44,474 nt of DNA from Ilumatobacter nonamiensis YM16-303 (GTDB lineage Bacteria; Actinomycetota; Acidimicrobiia; Acidimicrobiales; Ilumatobacteraceae): contig NZ_BAOL01000037.1 of NCBI RefSeq assembly GCF_000350145.1, positions 1-44,474 of the forward strand, in the 5' to 3' direction. Below are positions 32,622-42,707 of the stretch, piece after piece. Below the pieces are notes generated by a model. It was not told the DNA's origin, searched no databases, and saw nothing but the letters and a program-made list of their open reading frames with translations. Numbering within the stretch: position 1 is the first letter of the stretch; every line of letters begins with the position of its first letter. Position numbers and translations under genes: made by a program.

Positions 32622-34184
32622 TCAGTGAGAGCTGACCTTGCCGGACGTGCGGTCGTGGAGATCGGCGGCGTGGCGGTTGAGACCGACGATCTCGGCCTCG
32701 ACCCCGCGCTCGGCGAACTTGGCGACGACCGCATCGAGTGCGACGATCGCGCTGGTGTCCCACACCCGGGCGTCGGTCAGGTCGATCTCGACCCGCTCGA
32801 CCTTCACCGAGTCGTAGTCGAAGGAATGCACGAGGTCGTTCGTCGAGGCGAAGAACAACTGCCCGGTCACGGCGTAGATCCGCTCGTGGTTGTCGGGATC
32901 GACCACGCTCGTGACGTTCACCAGGTGCGACACGTGGCGGACGAAGAACACGGCCGACAGCAGCACACCCGCGGCGACGCCGTAGGCGAGGTTGTGGGTG
33001 AACACGACGATCGCCACGGTGGTGACCATCACGGCCGTCTCGGTCTTCGGCATCGACTTCAACGTCTCGGGAGCGACGCTCTTCCAGTTGAAGGTGCCGA
33101 TCGCCACCATGATCATCACGGCGACCAGCGCCGCCATCGGGATCTGGGCGACCACGCTGCCGAGCACGAGGATCAGGATCAGGAGGAACACGCCGGACGA
33201 CAGCGTCGACAGGCGGGTGCGGCCGCCCGAGCGGTGGTTGATCATCGACTGGCCGATCATGGCGCAGCCGGCCATCCCACCGAGGAAACCGGTCGCGATG
33301 TTGGCGATGCCCTGGCCCCGCGACTCGAGGTTCTTGTCGGAGTCGGAGTCGGTCATGTCATCGAGCAACTGCGCGGTGAGCAGCGACTCGAGCAGGCCGA
33401 CGAAGGCCAGCGTGATCGAGAACGGCAGGATGATCTGCAGCGTCTCGAACGTGAACGGGACGTCGGGGAGCGCGAAGAACGGCAGCGAGTCGGGCAGTTC
33501 GCCCATGTCGCCGACGGTCGGCAGTTGCCAGCCCATCGTGATCGCGAGTGTTGCGAGGACGACGATCGCCACGAGCGGCGACGGGATCGCCTTCGTCACC
33601 CGGCTGCGAATGAGCGGGAGGCCGTAGATGATCGCGAGGCCGGCGGCGATGAACACGAGGTTCAGCGTGAGTTCGTTCTCGCGGACGAAGCTCGACTCGT
33701 CCGACAGCAGGATGTGGGGGACCTGCGCGAGGAAGATCAGGATCGCCAGGGCGTTGACGAAACCGAGCATGACGGTGCGCGGGATGAACCGCATCAGCGC
33801 ACCGACGCCGAGCGCGCCCAACGCAATCTGCAGCGCACCGGCCAGCACGGTCGCAGCGAACAGATAGCCGATGCCGTGCTCGTCGACGAGTGGGACGACG
33901 ACGAGCGCCATCGCGCCGGTCGCCGCGGAGATCATGCCCATCCGACCGCCGGTCATCGAGATGATGATCGCGATCGAGAACGATGCGTACAGCCCGACCT
34001 TCGGGTCGACTCCGGCGATGATCGAGAACGAGATCGCCTCGGGAATCAGAGCGAGGGCGACGACGAGGCCCGACAGGAGGTCGGCCTTCGGGTTCGACAG
34101 CCACGCCGTGCGGAGGTTGGTGACCTTCGCGCGTTCCAGGCCGTTGTCGGCGCGCTCGGGCAGGGCGGTTTCGGTTGCTGTCAT
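32622..34184 (-). CDS. SulP-family anion transporter with STAS domain
   Basis: A 520-residue transporter. The SulP core includes [20 protein letters not shown] (about 35-54) and the [16 protein letters not shown] segment, with about eleven to fourteen hydrophobic helices, and a C-terminal STAS domain (about 415-510) containing [18 protein letters not shown]. Family members move sulfate, bicarbonate or other anions, coupled to Na+ or H+; marine BicA proteins belong here. ATG 34184 follows GGTGGAG at good spacing. The longer frame to 34292 lacks support. Substrate cannot be told from sequence. Confidence 0.9.
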   Translation of the reverse strand: MTATETALPERADNGLERAKVTNLRTAWLSNPKADLLSGLVVALALIPEAISFSIIAGVDPKVGLYASFSIAIIISMTGGRMGMISAATGAMALVVVPLVDEHGIGYLFAATVLAGALQIALGALGVGALMRFIPRTVMLGFVNALAILIFLAQVPHILLSDESSFVRENELTLNLVFIAAGLAIIYGLPLIRSRVTKAIPSPLVAIVVLATLAITMGWQLPTVGDMGELPDSLPFFALPDVPFTFETLQIILPFSITLAFVGLLESLLTAQLLDDMTDSDSDKNLESRGQGIANIATGFLGGMAGCAMIGQSMINHRSGGRTRLSTLSSGVFLLILILVLGSVVAQIPMAALVAVMIMVAIGTFNWKSVAPETLKSMPKTETAVMVTTVAIVVFTHNLAYGVAAGVLLSAVFFVRHVSHLVNVTSVVDPDNHERIYAVTGQLFFASTNDLVHSFDYDSVKVERVEIDLTDARVWDTSAIVALDAVVAKFAERGVEAEIVGLNRHAADLHDRTSGKVSSH

Positions 34185-34370
34185 GGGGGCTCCACCAGTT
34201 CTGGGTCGGACGTTCCGGACCCACATGGGCCGCGCATCGCAGCGCCGATCAGAAGGGGGCGCCTCTGCCAAATCGCTCGGCAGCGCATGCACCGTACGCG
34301 GATCAGGCCGCCATTCCGCGACATGTCACGCACGTCACCCGCCGGCCGGTTCCGCGTGGGCGTCGAAGAT

Positions 34371-34397
34371 GCGTGTCGGTGACGGGCACCGACGCGC
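34371..34397. terminator. Terminator hairpin after dxs
   Basis: GCGTGTCGGTG (34371-34381) pairs with CACCGACGCGC (34387-34397) at 10 of 11 positions around a 5-base loop. It begins 2 bases beyond the dxs stop on the minus strand. The stretch 34185-34370 holds no gene; a weaker GGGTC/GACCC inverted repeat lies near 34204-34223. Confidence 0.65.
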
Positions 34398-34399
34398 GT

Positions 34400-36343
34400 T
34401 CAGGTGGAGCGGACGGTGGCGACGAGGCCGTCGACGTCGAGGCCGTAGCGGGCGTGGATGTTGCCGGCCTTCGGATCGTGAGGGTGGAACTTGGTGGGGA
34501 GTCCGAGCGGGGTGACCGGGACCGATCCGTCGATCTCGCAGACCTCGGTGGCGATCGCCATTCCGATGCCTCCGTCGCGAATGCCGTCCTCGATCGTGAC
34601 GACGTGACGGTGCCGCGCAGCGTCGGCGATCAGGTCGGGATCGAGGGGGGTGCACGACCGGGCATCCCACACGGTGACCTCGACACCCTGCTCCGCGAGA
34701 ACCGCAGCAGCCTTCTCGGCGGTCTCCAGCATCTTGCCGATCGCGACGACGCACACGCTCGACTCGGGATCAGCGGCCTCGATCACCTTGCGGCCGTGGA
34801 GACCGACGCCGACCTCGTGCTCGCTGACCTGGCGTGCCGCACCTCGCGGGTAGCGGATGGCGACGGGGCCATCGTCCGCGAGCGACGTCGCGTCGTGCAG
34901 CATCTGCGCGAGTTCCTGTGCGCTCGACGGCACCAGCACCCGCATGCCGGGGACCTTCGACAGCAGCGCCATGTCGTACACGCCGTGGTGACTCGCCCCG
35001 TCCGGCCCGGTCACCCCGGCTCGGTCGAGGCAGAAGATGACCGGTAGGCGGTGCATCGCCACGTCGTAGACGACCTGGTCCCAGGCCCGGTTGAGGAACG
35101 TCGAGTAGATCGCGACGACGGGTCGCAGCCCGCCCATCGCCATGCCGGCCGCGCTGGTGACGGCGTGCTGCTCGGCGATCCCGACGTCGAAGAACCGATC
35201 GGGGAACCGTGCCTGGAACGGGATCAACCCGGTCGGGCCAGGCATCGCGGCAGTGATGGCGACCAGACGCGAGTCGTTCTCGGCTTCCTTGATGACGGCG
35301 TCGGCGAACGCTTGCGTGTACCCGCTGGCGACGGCCTTCGGAGGTCCGACCACCGGGTCGAACACGGGTGCATCGTGCAGATGCTTCTCGTCGTCGTCCT
35401 CGGCGGGCGAGTACCCCCGGCCCTTCTGGGTCAGGACGTGGACGACGATCGGCCCCTCGGCCGACAACTCGATCGCGTTGTGGAACGCGTGCTCCATCTG
35501 TTCGACGTCGTGACCGTCGAACGGGCCGATGTAGCGCGAGCCCAGTGCCTCGAAGAACGATGGTGGTTGGAGGAACTCGCGCACTCCGGCCTTGAACGCC
35601 TCCATCGCCGAACCTGCCTGGTTGCCCACGACCGGGAGCCCCTGGAGGAAATCCTCGAGGCGCCGTTGGCGACGGACGTAGACGGGATTCTGGCGGATGT
35701 CGGTGAGCGCCTCCGACAGTTTCTCGGTCACCCGGTCCGGGATCGACGGATGGTTCGCCTGTGGGTCGTATCCCTGCGAGTTCGCCGACAGGTTCGAGAT
35801 CGTCGGGGCGTAGGAACGACCGTTGTCGTTGAGTACGACGATCACACCGCGCTGGTGGTGACCCATGTTGTTGAGGGCCTCGTACGACATCCCACCGGTC
35901 ATCGCCCCGTCGCCGACCACCGCGACGATGTGGCGTTGCGGGTTGGTCCCCAGGTCCCGTGCGGAGGCCAGGCCGTCGGCGTACGAGAGCACGGTCGAGG
36001 CGTGACTGTTCTCGATCAGGTCGTGCTCCGACTCCTCGCGGCTCGGATACCCGGACAGCCCGCCGGCCTGGCGCAGCGTCTCGAACGCCGACTGGCGGCC
36101 GGTGACGATCTTGTGGACGTAGGCCTGATGACCCGTGTCCCAGATGATCGCGTCGGTGGGCGACTCGAACACGCGGTGCAGCGCGAGCGTGAGTTCGACC
36201 GCGCCGAGGTTCGACCCGAGGTGGCCACCGACTTCGGACACCGCGGCGACGATGAAGTCCCGGATCTCGCCGGACAGGTCACGCAGTTGGTCGTAGTCGA
36301 GGTCGCGCAGGTCGGCGGGTTCGCTGATGTTCTCGACGTACAT
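34400..36343 (-). CDS. dxs: 1-deoxy-D-xylulose-5-phosphate synthase
   Basis: A 647-residue thiamine-diphosphate enzyme making DXP from pyruvate and glyceraldehyde 3-phosphate, the first step of the MEP isoprenoid pathway. [14 protein letters not shown] (about 39-52), the TPP motif [17 protein letters not shown] (about 142-158) and NDNGRSYAP follow in order, then the transketolase-like middle domain ([17 protein letters not shown]) and C-terminal domain. The length is typical. ATG 36343 is supported by a leaderless TAGCGT box. No other MEP gene lies in the window. It supplies precursors for the polyprenyl carriers used by the nearby GT-C proteins, a general link only. Confidence 0.96.
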   Translation of the reverse strand: MYVENISEPADLRDLDYDQLRDLSGEIRDFIVAAVSEVGGHLGSNLGAVELTLALHRVFESPTDAIIWDTGHQAYVHKIVTGRQSAFETLRQAGGLSGYPSREESEHDLIENSHASTVLSYADGLASARDLGTNPQRHIVAVVGDGAMTGGMSYEALNNMGHHQRGVIVVLNDNGRSYAPTISNLSANSQGYDPQANHPSIPDRVTEKLSEALTDIRQNPVYVRRQRRLEDFLQGLPVVGNQAGSAMEAFKAGVREFLQPPSFFEALGSRYIGPFDGHDVEQMEHAFHNAIELSAEGPIVVHVLTQKGRGYSPAEDDDEKHLHDAPVFDPVVGPPKAVASGYTQAFADAVIKEAENDSRLVAITAAMPGPTGLIPFQARFPDRFFDVGIAEQHAVTSAAGMAMGGLRPVVAIYSTFLNRAWDQVVYDVAMHRLPVIFCLDRAGVTGPDGASHHGVYDMALLSKVPGMRVLVPSSAQELAQMLHDATSLADDGPVAIRYPRGAARQVSEHEVGVGLHGRKVIEAADPESSVCVVAIGKMLETAEKAAAVLAEQGVEVTVWDARSCTPLDPDLIADAARHRHVVTIEDGIRDGGIGMAIATEVCEIDGSVPVTPLGLPTKFHPHDPKAGNIHARYGLDVDGLVATVRST

Positions 36344-36358
36344 GCGTCGGCCACGCTA
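36344..36358 (-). promoter_or_regulatory. Leaderless -10 box TAGCGT for dxs
   Basis: On the minus strand TAGCGT (36358-36353) is followed by 9 bases and the dxs ATG at 36343. Confidence 0.45.
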
Positions 36359-36389
36359 TCCGAGCGGCGGGCACGGGGATCAGCGGTGC

Positions 36390-37124
36390 TCAGATGCGAT
36401 ACACCGAGACGTGGTGATCGGCCGCCTCGTCGTACGGGTTGCCCGCCATGTCCGCGAACCGTTCCTCCAACGTGAAGCCGGCATCGGTGGCCATCGCGTC
36501 CAGCTCCTCGGGTGGCGCCCAGCGGATCGCCCACGGTCGCAGTCGCACCCCGCCCGCTTCGGTCAGCTCGACGAATTGACCGGTGGTGCGCTGATCGTGG
36601 GGTCGATGGTCGGACACGGAGAGCACGACGCGGTCGGCGGCGATCGAACGGACGCTGACATCGCCGCCGGCTGGTGCCGTCGGATCGGGAACGATCGCCT
36701 CGACGACGAAACAGCCGCCGGGTGGGAGGCGGGCCGCCACGACGCGGAAGCACTCGCGTTGCTCGGCTTGATCGAGCAGGTTGAACAGCGTGTTGTACGC
36801 GACGAGGCAGGAGTCGAACGGTCCGTCGGGAAGGTCGCGCACCATGTCGCCGTGGATCGCGACCACGCTGTCGCCGCCCGGCTGGGCGGCGATGCGTTCG
36901 AGCATCGCCGCACTCGAATCGATACCGGTGACACGGAGACCGGCAGCCGCCATCGGACCGGCGAGCCGCCCGGTTCCGACTCCGAGCTCCAGCACGGTGC
37001 CCCCGGCCCCGGTCAGGGTGAGCATCCGCGACACCGTGGCGTCCACGTCGGTCACGTCCGAGTACCACTCGTCGTACACATCGGCGAACCCGTCGCCGTA
37101 GCTCGTCGAGTCGTATCCGCGCAC
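36390..37124 (-). CDS. Class I SAM-dependent methyltransferase
   Basis: A 244-residue protein. Motif I (ELGVGTGRLAGPMAAAG, about 52-68) and the following TGIDSSAAMLE acidic motif are clear; the DSCLVAYNTLFNLL block fits motif IV of Methyltransf_25-type enzymes. GTG 37124 is chosen because TAACCT lies 7 bases before it; a longer frame reaching 37250 would overlap the divergent gene. It lies 46 bases upstream of dxs on the same strand, but dxs has its own -10 box. The substrate is unknown. Confidence 0.82.
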   Translation of the reverse strand: MRGYDSTSYGDGFADVYDEWYSDVTDVDATVSRMLTLTGAGGTVLELGVGTGRLAGPMAAAGLRVTGIDSSAAMLERIAAQPGGDSVVAIHGDMVRDLPDGPFDSCLVAYNTLFNLLDQAEQRECFRVVAARLPPGGCFVVEAIVPDPTAPAGGDVSVRSIAADRVVLSVSDHRPHDQRTTGQFVELTEAGGVRLRPWAIRWAPPEELDAMATDAGFTLEERFADMAGNPYDEAADHHVSVYRI

Positions 37125-37137
37125 GGTCGGGAGGTTA
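37125..37137 (-). promoter_or_regulatory. Leaderless -10 box TAACCT for the methyltransferase
   Basis: On the minus strand TAACCT (37137-37132) is followed by 7 bases and GTG 37124. It decides the start of the methyltransferase. Confidence 0.42.
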
Positions 37138-37188
37138 GCGACGCGCTCGATCGGTCGACCGTGGCGGTGGGCGGTCTGCCCATGACGC

Positions 37189-38184
37189 ATGATGGGGACG
37201 ATGACGGCGAAGCACGACGCATGGGAGCGGCTCGACGTCCCCGCCGTCACCCCGTCGGCTCGGGCTCAGGCTCCGGTGGCCGACCCGGCGCCCCGCCTCC
37301 GCCTCCGCCGATCCCGCGGTCCGGTCCTCGCTGCACTCGATGGCGGGGGCGACGTGTTCCAGCGCCGGATGCGCGACGTGCTGATCGGGGCGACGGTCAT
37401 CCTCGTGCCCGCCGTCGCGCTGAATGTCTGGGTCACGATCGTGGGATTCGACCAGCTGGGTGCAACCGACTCCGACCTGCCCGGTTTCCTCGGCAACGAC
37501 ACCGGCGGCGGGATCGAGGACCTCGCGGTGTGGTCGGCCGCGGTGTTCGCCAGCTTCCTCGCTGCGGTCGTGGGGCACTTCGCCTCGCTGATCCTGCTGG
37601 GGGAGCGATTCGGCAATCGCGCGTCACTGGGGCGGGCGCTCGGCCTCACCGGTCGGCGTCTCCCGGCGCTCTTCGCGGCCTGGATCCTCACCCACTGGTG
37701 GTTCCCACTGATGGCGTTGATCGTCGTGACCGCGAAGCCCGAGCACGTCGGCGTGTGGCTGTTCTTCTTCTCACTCCTCTGCTGGGTTTCCGCTGCAGCC
37801 ACGCTGTTGGTCGTCCCGGCGATGGTGGGCGAGGGACTCGGTCCGTTCGCGGCGGCGAAGCGGAGCTGGCGCCTGGCTCGGCTGCGCTTCGGGGTCTGCG
37901 TGCTGTTCGTTCTGCTCGCGACCCTGCTCGCCGGACTGCTCGGCCTCGGAATCGGAACACTCGTCCCGCTGCTCGAAGCGACCGGATTCATCTCGCTCGG
38001 CGGGGCGACGCCGATCGTGCAGGGCGTGATGCTGCAACTCGTCGTGCTCATCGTCGTCCCCTTGATCGCGTTGGCCACGGCACAGGTGTACGTCGAGATC
38101 CGGATCGCTGGTGAGGGGCTCGACCTGGTGATCGAAGCGGACTCGGCGTTCGGGTCCCGATCCACGGAACAGCCGGCACCGTGA
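37189..38184 (+). CDS. Polytopic membrane protein of the DUF4129/MoxR operon
   Basis: A 331-residue protein with about six hydrophobic segments (first near 69-90) and a polar N-terminal 60 residues. The ILTHWWFPLMALIVV region and PAMVGEGLGPFAAAKRSWRLAR block resemble the membrane domain found with glycerophosphodiester phosphodiesterases (GPDPase_memb) and similar DUFs. It has no catalytic domain itself. It is the first gene of a five-gene operon, overlapping the DUF4129 gene by 4 bases. An alternative start is ATG 37201, which lies 7 bases after CATGAT, giving 327 residues. Confidence 0.75.
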   Translation: MMGTMTAKHDAWERLDVPAVTPSARAQAPVADPAPRLRLRRSRGPVLAALDGGGDVFQRRMRDVLIGATVILVPAVALNVWVTIVGFDQLGATDSDLPGFLGNDTGGGIEDLAVWSAAVFASFLAAVVGHFASLILLGERFGNRASLGRALGLTGRRLPALFAAWILTHWWFPLMALIVVTAKPEHVGVWLFFFSLLCWVSAAATLLVVPAMVGEGLGPFAAAKRSWRLARLRFGVCVLFVLLATLLAGLLGLGIGTLVPLLEATGFISLGGATPIVQGVMLQLVVLIVVPLIALATAQVYVEIRIAGEGLDLVIEADSAFGSRSTEQPAP

Positions 38185-38921
38185 ACATCCCGGCGATGAC
38201 GGCGGTCGCGGTCTCGCGGTTCGTCGGTCCCTTCGGCCCGAGCGATGTCGATCCCGATGAGGCACGCGATGCGGCATGTGAAGCGACCGCCACGTCGCAG
38301 GTCTGCAACCCGCCCGAACCCGACCCGATCGATCTCCCCGAACCGAACCTTCCCGAGTTCAGCCCTCCGGCCGAGGGCATCGGGGTGTTGAGCCAACTCC
38401 TCGTCGGGGTCCTGGTGGTGGCGCTCGTGCTCGCGATCGCGTGGCTGGTGTACCGGTGGTGGGACGGACGAGACGTCGACGGCGGGGACGACGAGGTGAA
38501 CGGGGGTGACCGCGACGAGGAGATCGACGAACCGATCGACGTGCGGGTCATCGACCGCGAGACCCCGCCCGGGCGTTGGCGCCGGCTCGCAGCGGAACAT
38601 CGCGACTCCGGCCGCTTCCGCGACTCGATCCGCTGTGAGTATCGCGCGCTCGTCGGCGACCTCGCCCGGGCGGGATACGTCGACGAGATCCCGGGCCGCA
38701 CGTCCGGCGAGGAGCGTGATCAGGTCGCGCAGATCGCGGAGGGGCGCGGCGATGCGGACGGTGACGTCGCGGAAGCGTTCGATGTTGCTGCGGACACCTT
38801 CGACGTCGCGTGGTTCGACGACGGGGTGGTCACGAGCGATGACGACGACCGATTCCTCGCTGCGCAGGCCGCGGTCCTCGGCACCGTGCTCGCCGGCTCC
38901 CGTGCGGGACGGAGCGGCTGA
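38181..38921 (+). CDS. DUF4129 domain membrane protein
   Basis: A 246-residue protein. A Pro- and Asp-rich outer N-terminal region (about 1-65) precedes one hydrophobic segment (about 68-92) and a helical DUF4129 domain with WRRLAAEHRDSGRFRDSIR (about 132-150) and YVDEIPGRTSGE. The domain is found beside MoxR and DUF58 genes, often linked to transglutaminase-like proteins, in systems thought to support envelope assembly or stress functions. GTG 38181 overlaps the preceding stop by 4 bases, and its own stop shares a base with the next ATG. Confidence 0.82.
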   Translation: MNIPAMTAVAVSRFVGPFGPSDVDPDEARDAACEATATSQVCNPPEPDPIDLPEPNLPEFSPPAEGIGVLSQLLVGVLVVALVLAIAWLVYRWWDGRDVDGGDDEVNGGDRDEEIDEPIDVRVIDRETPPGRWRRLAAEHRDSGRFRDSIRCEYRALVGDLARAGYVDEIPGRTSGEERDQVAQIAEGRGDADGDVAEAFDVAADTFDVAWFDDGVVTSDDDDRFLAAQAAVLGTVLAGSRAGRSG

Positions 38922-40216
38922 TGGCGCGCGTGGCGGCATCGGGAGAGGGCACGGCATCGGCGGGCGTCAAGTCCGTGGCCGCGGTGATCTTCGTCGTCGT
39001 GATGGCGCTCGTCGTGCTGATTCTGGTGCGCGCTCGGCCGGCGCCCGAACCCTACGACCCGCGGTCCGGCCAATCCAACGGTGCGCGTGGACTGGTCCTC
39101 ACGCTGGAGGAGTCGGGTGCCGACGTCACCGACACGGGCGACGTCCCCACCGCCGACGACGTCGACCGCACGCGCATTCTGATCCTCGACGATCGGCTCG
39201 ACGACGAACAGCGTGAGGCAGTCCTCGATTTCGCCGCCGCAGGCGGCGTCGTCGTGGTTGCCGACCCGACCAGCGGACTCCACGGCGGCACGGGCGATGA
39301 GGACGCCGTCGGGACCGTTCCGGTCACGGGTAGCGAGTCACGAGTCCGACGGGACGCAGACGCGGAGGCCAACGTCCGCACCGGCGACTGCACCATGCAG
39401 GTGCTGGCGGAGTTGCGCGGCGTCTTCGTGCCCGACGGCGTGCTGCTCCCGGTTGCAGCAGATGAGCTCCGGTGCTTCACCGATGGGTCGGGTGGTCTCG
39501 GCGAGACGTCGGCGGCGTTCGCCGTCGTACGCGACGTCGGCGAGGGTGCGATCGTCGGGCTCGGCGACAACGACGCGTTCACCAACCAGTACCTGCGGTA
39601 CGCCGACAACGCCGGGGTCATGGTCGCCCTGCTGGTTCCGGAGCGTGGTGCCGACGTCACCTTCGTCACCGGACATGGCGTGAGCGCACGCGTCGAAGAA
39701 GTCGGCTCGGGTGACGAGAGCCTGCGCGACCTGGTCCCGACGTGGGTGTGGATGTCGCTGGTGCTCGGCGCCGTCGCGTTCGTGGTGTTCGCGATCTCGC
39801 GGAGCTCGCGAGTCGGGCGGATCGTCAGCGAGCCACTCGGCTCGCCGATCGCCGGAAGTGAACTCGTGGAGGCCACCGGCAACCTGATGGAACGCGCCGG
39901 TCATTCGTCGCGAGCGGGATGGCTGCTCCTCGAGCAACTCCATCGCGACCTGTGTCGCTCCCACGGCGTTGCGCTCGGGGCGTCGTTGGCCGACCTGGAT
40001 CGCGCCGTCGCGAACCGTTCGGGGACGTCAGCGGGCGAGATCGAAGGGCTCCTGCGCAGCACGGTTGCGACCCGCGCGGGACTCGCCGAACTGACGACGG
40101 CGATCGACCGCGTTCGCGTCCAGGTCTTCGGCGACGGTGCTGCCGATCGCGCGTCCACCTCCGATCCGGACTCCACCTCCGATCACGTCATCGATGAAAG
40201 GGTGACCAGCTCATGA
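38921..40216 (+). CDS. DUF4350 domain membrane protein
   Basis: A 431-residue protein. TM1 (about 16-37) leads into an extracytoplasmic domain (about 40-265) with ARGLVLTLEESGADV, typical of DUF4350, and TM2 (about 275-292) precedes a cytoplasmic helical region. The domain resembles a degenerate type 1 glutamine amidotransferase or ThuA-like fold in some families, but no catalytic triad is apparent. The start ATG shares its A with the previous TGA and the stop overlaps moxR by 4 bases, so it belongs to the operon. Confidence 0.82.
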   Translation: MARVAASGEGTASAGVKSVAAVIFVVVMALVVLILVRARPAPEPYDPRSGQSNGARGLVLTLEESGADVTDTGDVPTADDVDRTRILILDDRLDDEQREAVLDFAAAGGVVVVADPTSGLHGGTGDEDAVGTVPVTGSESRVRRDADAEANVRTGDCTMQVLAELRGVFVPDGVLLPVAADELRCFTDGSGGLGETSAAFAVVRDVGEGAIVGLGDNDAFTNQYLRYADNAGVMVALLVPERGADVTFVTGHGVSARVEEVGSGDESLRDLVPTWVWMSLVLGAVAFVVFAISRSSRVGRIVSEPLGSPIAGSELVEATGNLMERAGHSSRAGWLLLEQLHRDLCRSHGVALGASLADLDRAVANRSGTSAGEIEGLLRSTVATRAGLAELTTAIDRVRVQVFGDGAADRASTSDPDSTSDHVIDERVTSS

Positions 40217-41238
40217 ACCAACCCGGCAACCCACTCGCACCGCCACCGACGTCTGCATCGATGTCCACCTCGTCGTCGGGCGAGTCCGCAGCGCGCCGCG
40301 CGGTGATGGACGTCCGCGACGAGGTCGGCAAGGTGATCGTCGGCCAGCAGGGCGTGCTGAGCGGTGTGATCACCGCCCTGCTCGTCAACGGGCACGTGCT
40401 GCTCGAAGGCGTTCCCGGCGTGGCCAAGACGCTGCTCGCCAAGACTCTCGCCGCCGCGTTCGACATGGAGTTCACCCGGGTCCAGTTCACGCCCGATCTC
40501 ATGCCGTCCGACGTGGTCGGCTTGTCGGTACTCGACCAGGTTCCGGGTCAGGCTCCCCAGTTCCGGTTCCGCGAGGGGCCGGTCTTCACGAACCTGTTGC
40601 TCGCAGACGAGATCAACCGCACTCCTCCGAAAACGCAGGCGGCGCTGTTGGAGGCGATGGAGGAGCGGCAGGTGTCGATCGAGGGGACCACGCATCCGCT
40701 GCCGGAGCCGTTCCTGGTGATCGCGACGCAGAACCCGATCGAGTACGAGGGCACGTTCCCCTTGCCCGAGGCGCAGCTCGACCGGTTCCTGTTCAAGCTC
40801 GTCGTCGGCTATCCGACCGAGGAGCAGGAGAACGACATGCTGCAGCGCCACCACGGCGGAATGAACCCGCACGCGACGTCCGATCTCGTGCAGGCGGTCG
40901 CGGGCCCGGCCGACCTCGCCGCCGCTCGTCGCGAGATCGATCGGATCACCGTGGAGCCCGCGATCCTGCGCTACATCGTGCAGCTCGGCCGCGCCACCCG
41001 AGAGTCGCCGTCGCTGCAACTCGGCGTGTCGCCGCGCGGCATGACGTGGCTCCTTCACGCGTCGAAGGCCTGGGCCTGGCTGTCGGGCCGTTCGTTCGTG
41101 ACGCCCGACGAGGTGAAGGCGATCGCCAAACCGTGCTTGCGGCATCGCGTGCTGGTTCGCCCGGAGCTCGAACTCGAGGGCACGGCGGCCGACAGCGTGC
41201 TCGACGGGCTGCTCGCCACGGTGCCGACCCCCCGCTGA
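40213..41238 (+). CDS. MoxR-family AAA+ ATPase
   Basis: A 341-residue AAA+ ATPase. Walker A is GVPGVAKT (66-73), Walker B LLLADEINR (about 128-136), sensor 1 lies in ATQNPIEYEG and the C-terminal lid has SPRGMTWLLHASKAWAW. MoxR proteins act as chaperone-like partners, often with a DUF58 or VWA protein; the DUF58 gene follows by 5 bases. The DUF4129 and DUF4350 partners upstream complete a four-component unit common in actinobacteria. Its target in this organism is unknown. Confidence 0.92.
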   Translation: MNQPGNPLAPPPTSASMSTSSSGESAARRAVMDVRDEVGKVIVGQQGVLSGVITALLVNGHVLLEGVPGVAKTLLAKTLAAAFDMEFTRVQFTPDLMPSDVVGLSVLDQVPGQAPQFRFREGPVFTNLLLADEINRTPPKTQAALLEAMEERQVSIEGTTHPLPEPFLVIATQNPIEYEGTFPLPEAQLDRFLFKLVVGYPTEEQENDMLQRHHGGMNPHATSDLVQAVAGPADLAAARREIDRITVEPAILRYIVQLGRATRESPSLQLGVSPRGMTWLLHASKAWAWLSGRSFVTPDEVKAIAKPCLRHRVLVRPELELEGTAADSVLDGLLATVPTPR

Positions 41239-41243
41239 CCGCG

Positions 41244-42584
41244 ATGGCCCCATCCGACCGATCGCGGGGACCGCGCAGTGTCCCGGTGCCGACCGGTTGG
41301 GCCGCGCTCGTGATCGTGCTGCCCGCGCTCGCATTCGCGATCATCCGGCCGACCGACTGGTGGGTCGTCGCGTTGGTGCTCGGCGCAATCGTGCTGCTCG
41401 CGGTCGGGGACTTCTTCGCCGCCCCCCACCCGCGTGGGATCGAGGTCGTGCGGGAGTTCCCGGCATCGCTCACCCTCGGTGAGCGGGGCGAGTTGGGGTG
41501 GCTGGTCCAGAACCGGGCCGGGCGGGCGGTCCGGGTGTCGGTCGCCGACGCGTTGTGGCCGAGCCTGCAGGCGAGCCGACGGTTCTCGGAGTTCGCGCTG
41601 GCCGCCGATCGGCAGCACCGCTTCGGCGCGACGATCGAACCGCTTCGTCGGGGACGCTTCCCCTTCGGAGCGGTCACCATCCGCACGCTCGGGCCGCTGC
41701 GGATGGTCCGACGCCAGCAGACCCGCACGGTCTCCGGCTCGCTCGCGGTGCTCCCGGCGTACCCGTCACGCGACGCGATGCTCACGAGAATGCGGATCCC
41801 ACTCGAAACGGGAATCCGGAGCGTGCGCACCAGAGGTACCGGGACCGACTTCGACCAACTGCGTGAGTACCGACCGGGCGACGACATCCGCCGCGTGGAC
41901 TGGGCGGCGACCGCCCGGCAGCCCAAGGCGATCGTGCGTGAATACCGTGCCGAACGCAATCAGCACGTGGTCGCACTCCTCGACAACGGACGCGTGATGG
42001 CCGGCACGGTCGGCGGCGCGCCGCGGGTCGAACACGCGATGGACGCGGTGCTCGGATTGACCCAGGTGGCGACGCGGATCGGGGACAACATCGGCCTGCT
42101 CACCTTCGACAACCAGGTGCGCGGGATCGTGCCGGCGTCGAACGGCAAAGCGCAGTTCGGGCGGGTCACCGAGGCGATGTACCTGCTCGACACGCAGTAC
42201 GACGAGAGTGCCTACCGCACCGCGTTCACGACCGCTGCAGCACGTTTCCGGCGACGGTCGTTGTTCGTCGTGTTCACCGATCTCGTGGAGTCGATCGTGG
42301 TGGATTCGCTGCTCCCCGCTCTCCCGACGTTGACGAGAACGCACCTGGTGCTGATCGCGGCGGTCCGCGATCCCGACGTGTCCGACTGGGCGTCGGCGAC
42401 GCGCCACGACGGTGTCGACGAATCCTTTCGCTCGGCGGCGGCCGTCGCGTCATTGAACTCGCGGGAGCGGGCGATCGCGAAGCTCTCGGCGACAGGAGCG
42501 ATCGTGGTTGACTCCCGGCCCGGCGACCTGGCGACCGACGTCGTGGACCGCTACCTCGAACTCAAGGCCCGGGGTCGCCTGTAG
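41244..42584 (+). CDS. DUF58 domain protein (MoxR partner)
   Basis: A 446-residue protein. Two hydrophobic segments (about 19-35 and 40-56) precede a beta-rich region and the DUF58 core with FDQLREYRPGDDIRRVDW (203-220). A VWA-like C-terminal half includes VVALLDNGRVM and NIGLLTFDN. It is likely anchored at the inner face of the membrane and paired with the MoxR ATPase whose gene ends 5 bases upstream. ATG 41244 is chosen; the frame runs open to 41046 inside moxR but is rejected. It ends the operon. Confidence 0.9.
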   Translation: MAPSDRSRGPRSVPVPTGWAALVIVLPALAFAIIRPTDWWVVALVLGAIVLLAVGDFFAAPHPRGIEVVREFPASLTLGERGELGWLVQNRAGRAVRVSVADALWPSLQASRRFSEFALAADRQHRFGATIEPLRRGRFPFGAVTIRTLGPLRMVRRQQTRTVSGSLAVLPAYPSRDAMLTRMRIPLETGIRSVRTRGTGTDFDQLREYRPGDDIRRVDWAATARQPKAIVREYRAERNQHVVALLDNGRVMAGTVGGAPRVEHAMDAVLGLTQVATRIGDNIGLLTFDNQVRGIVPASNGKAQFGRVTEAMYLLDTQYDESAYRTAFTTAAARFRRRSLFVVFTDLVESIVVDSLLPALPTLTRTHLVLIAAVRDPDVSDWASATRHDGVDESFRSAAAVASLNSRERAIAKLSATGAIVVDSRPGDLATDVVDRYLELKARGRL

Positions 42585-42707
42585 AACCGGCCCGGATCAG
42601 GCCGCGCTGCGGGCATCGAGGCGATGTACGTCGCCGCTCGAGGCTGGCTCCCGCGACGAATTGACGGCGACTCGACGTCGAGCGCCGGGCCGAAACGGCG
42701 ACGTGAT

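Noticed and set aside
34185-34399. A possible small gene or riboswitch between sulP and dxs
   Set aside because: No start with ribosome-binding site or leaderless box leads into a plausible protein; apart from the dxs terminator hairpin only a weak inverted repeat is present.
41046-41243. Upstream extension of the DUF58 gene into moxR
   Set aside because: It would overlap the MoxR C-terminal lid domain by nearly 200 bases; ATG 41244 gives a normal N-terminus with two TM segments.
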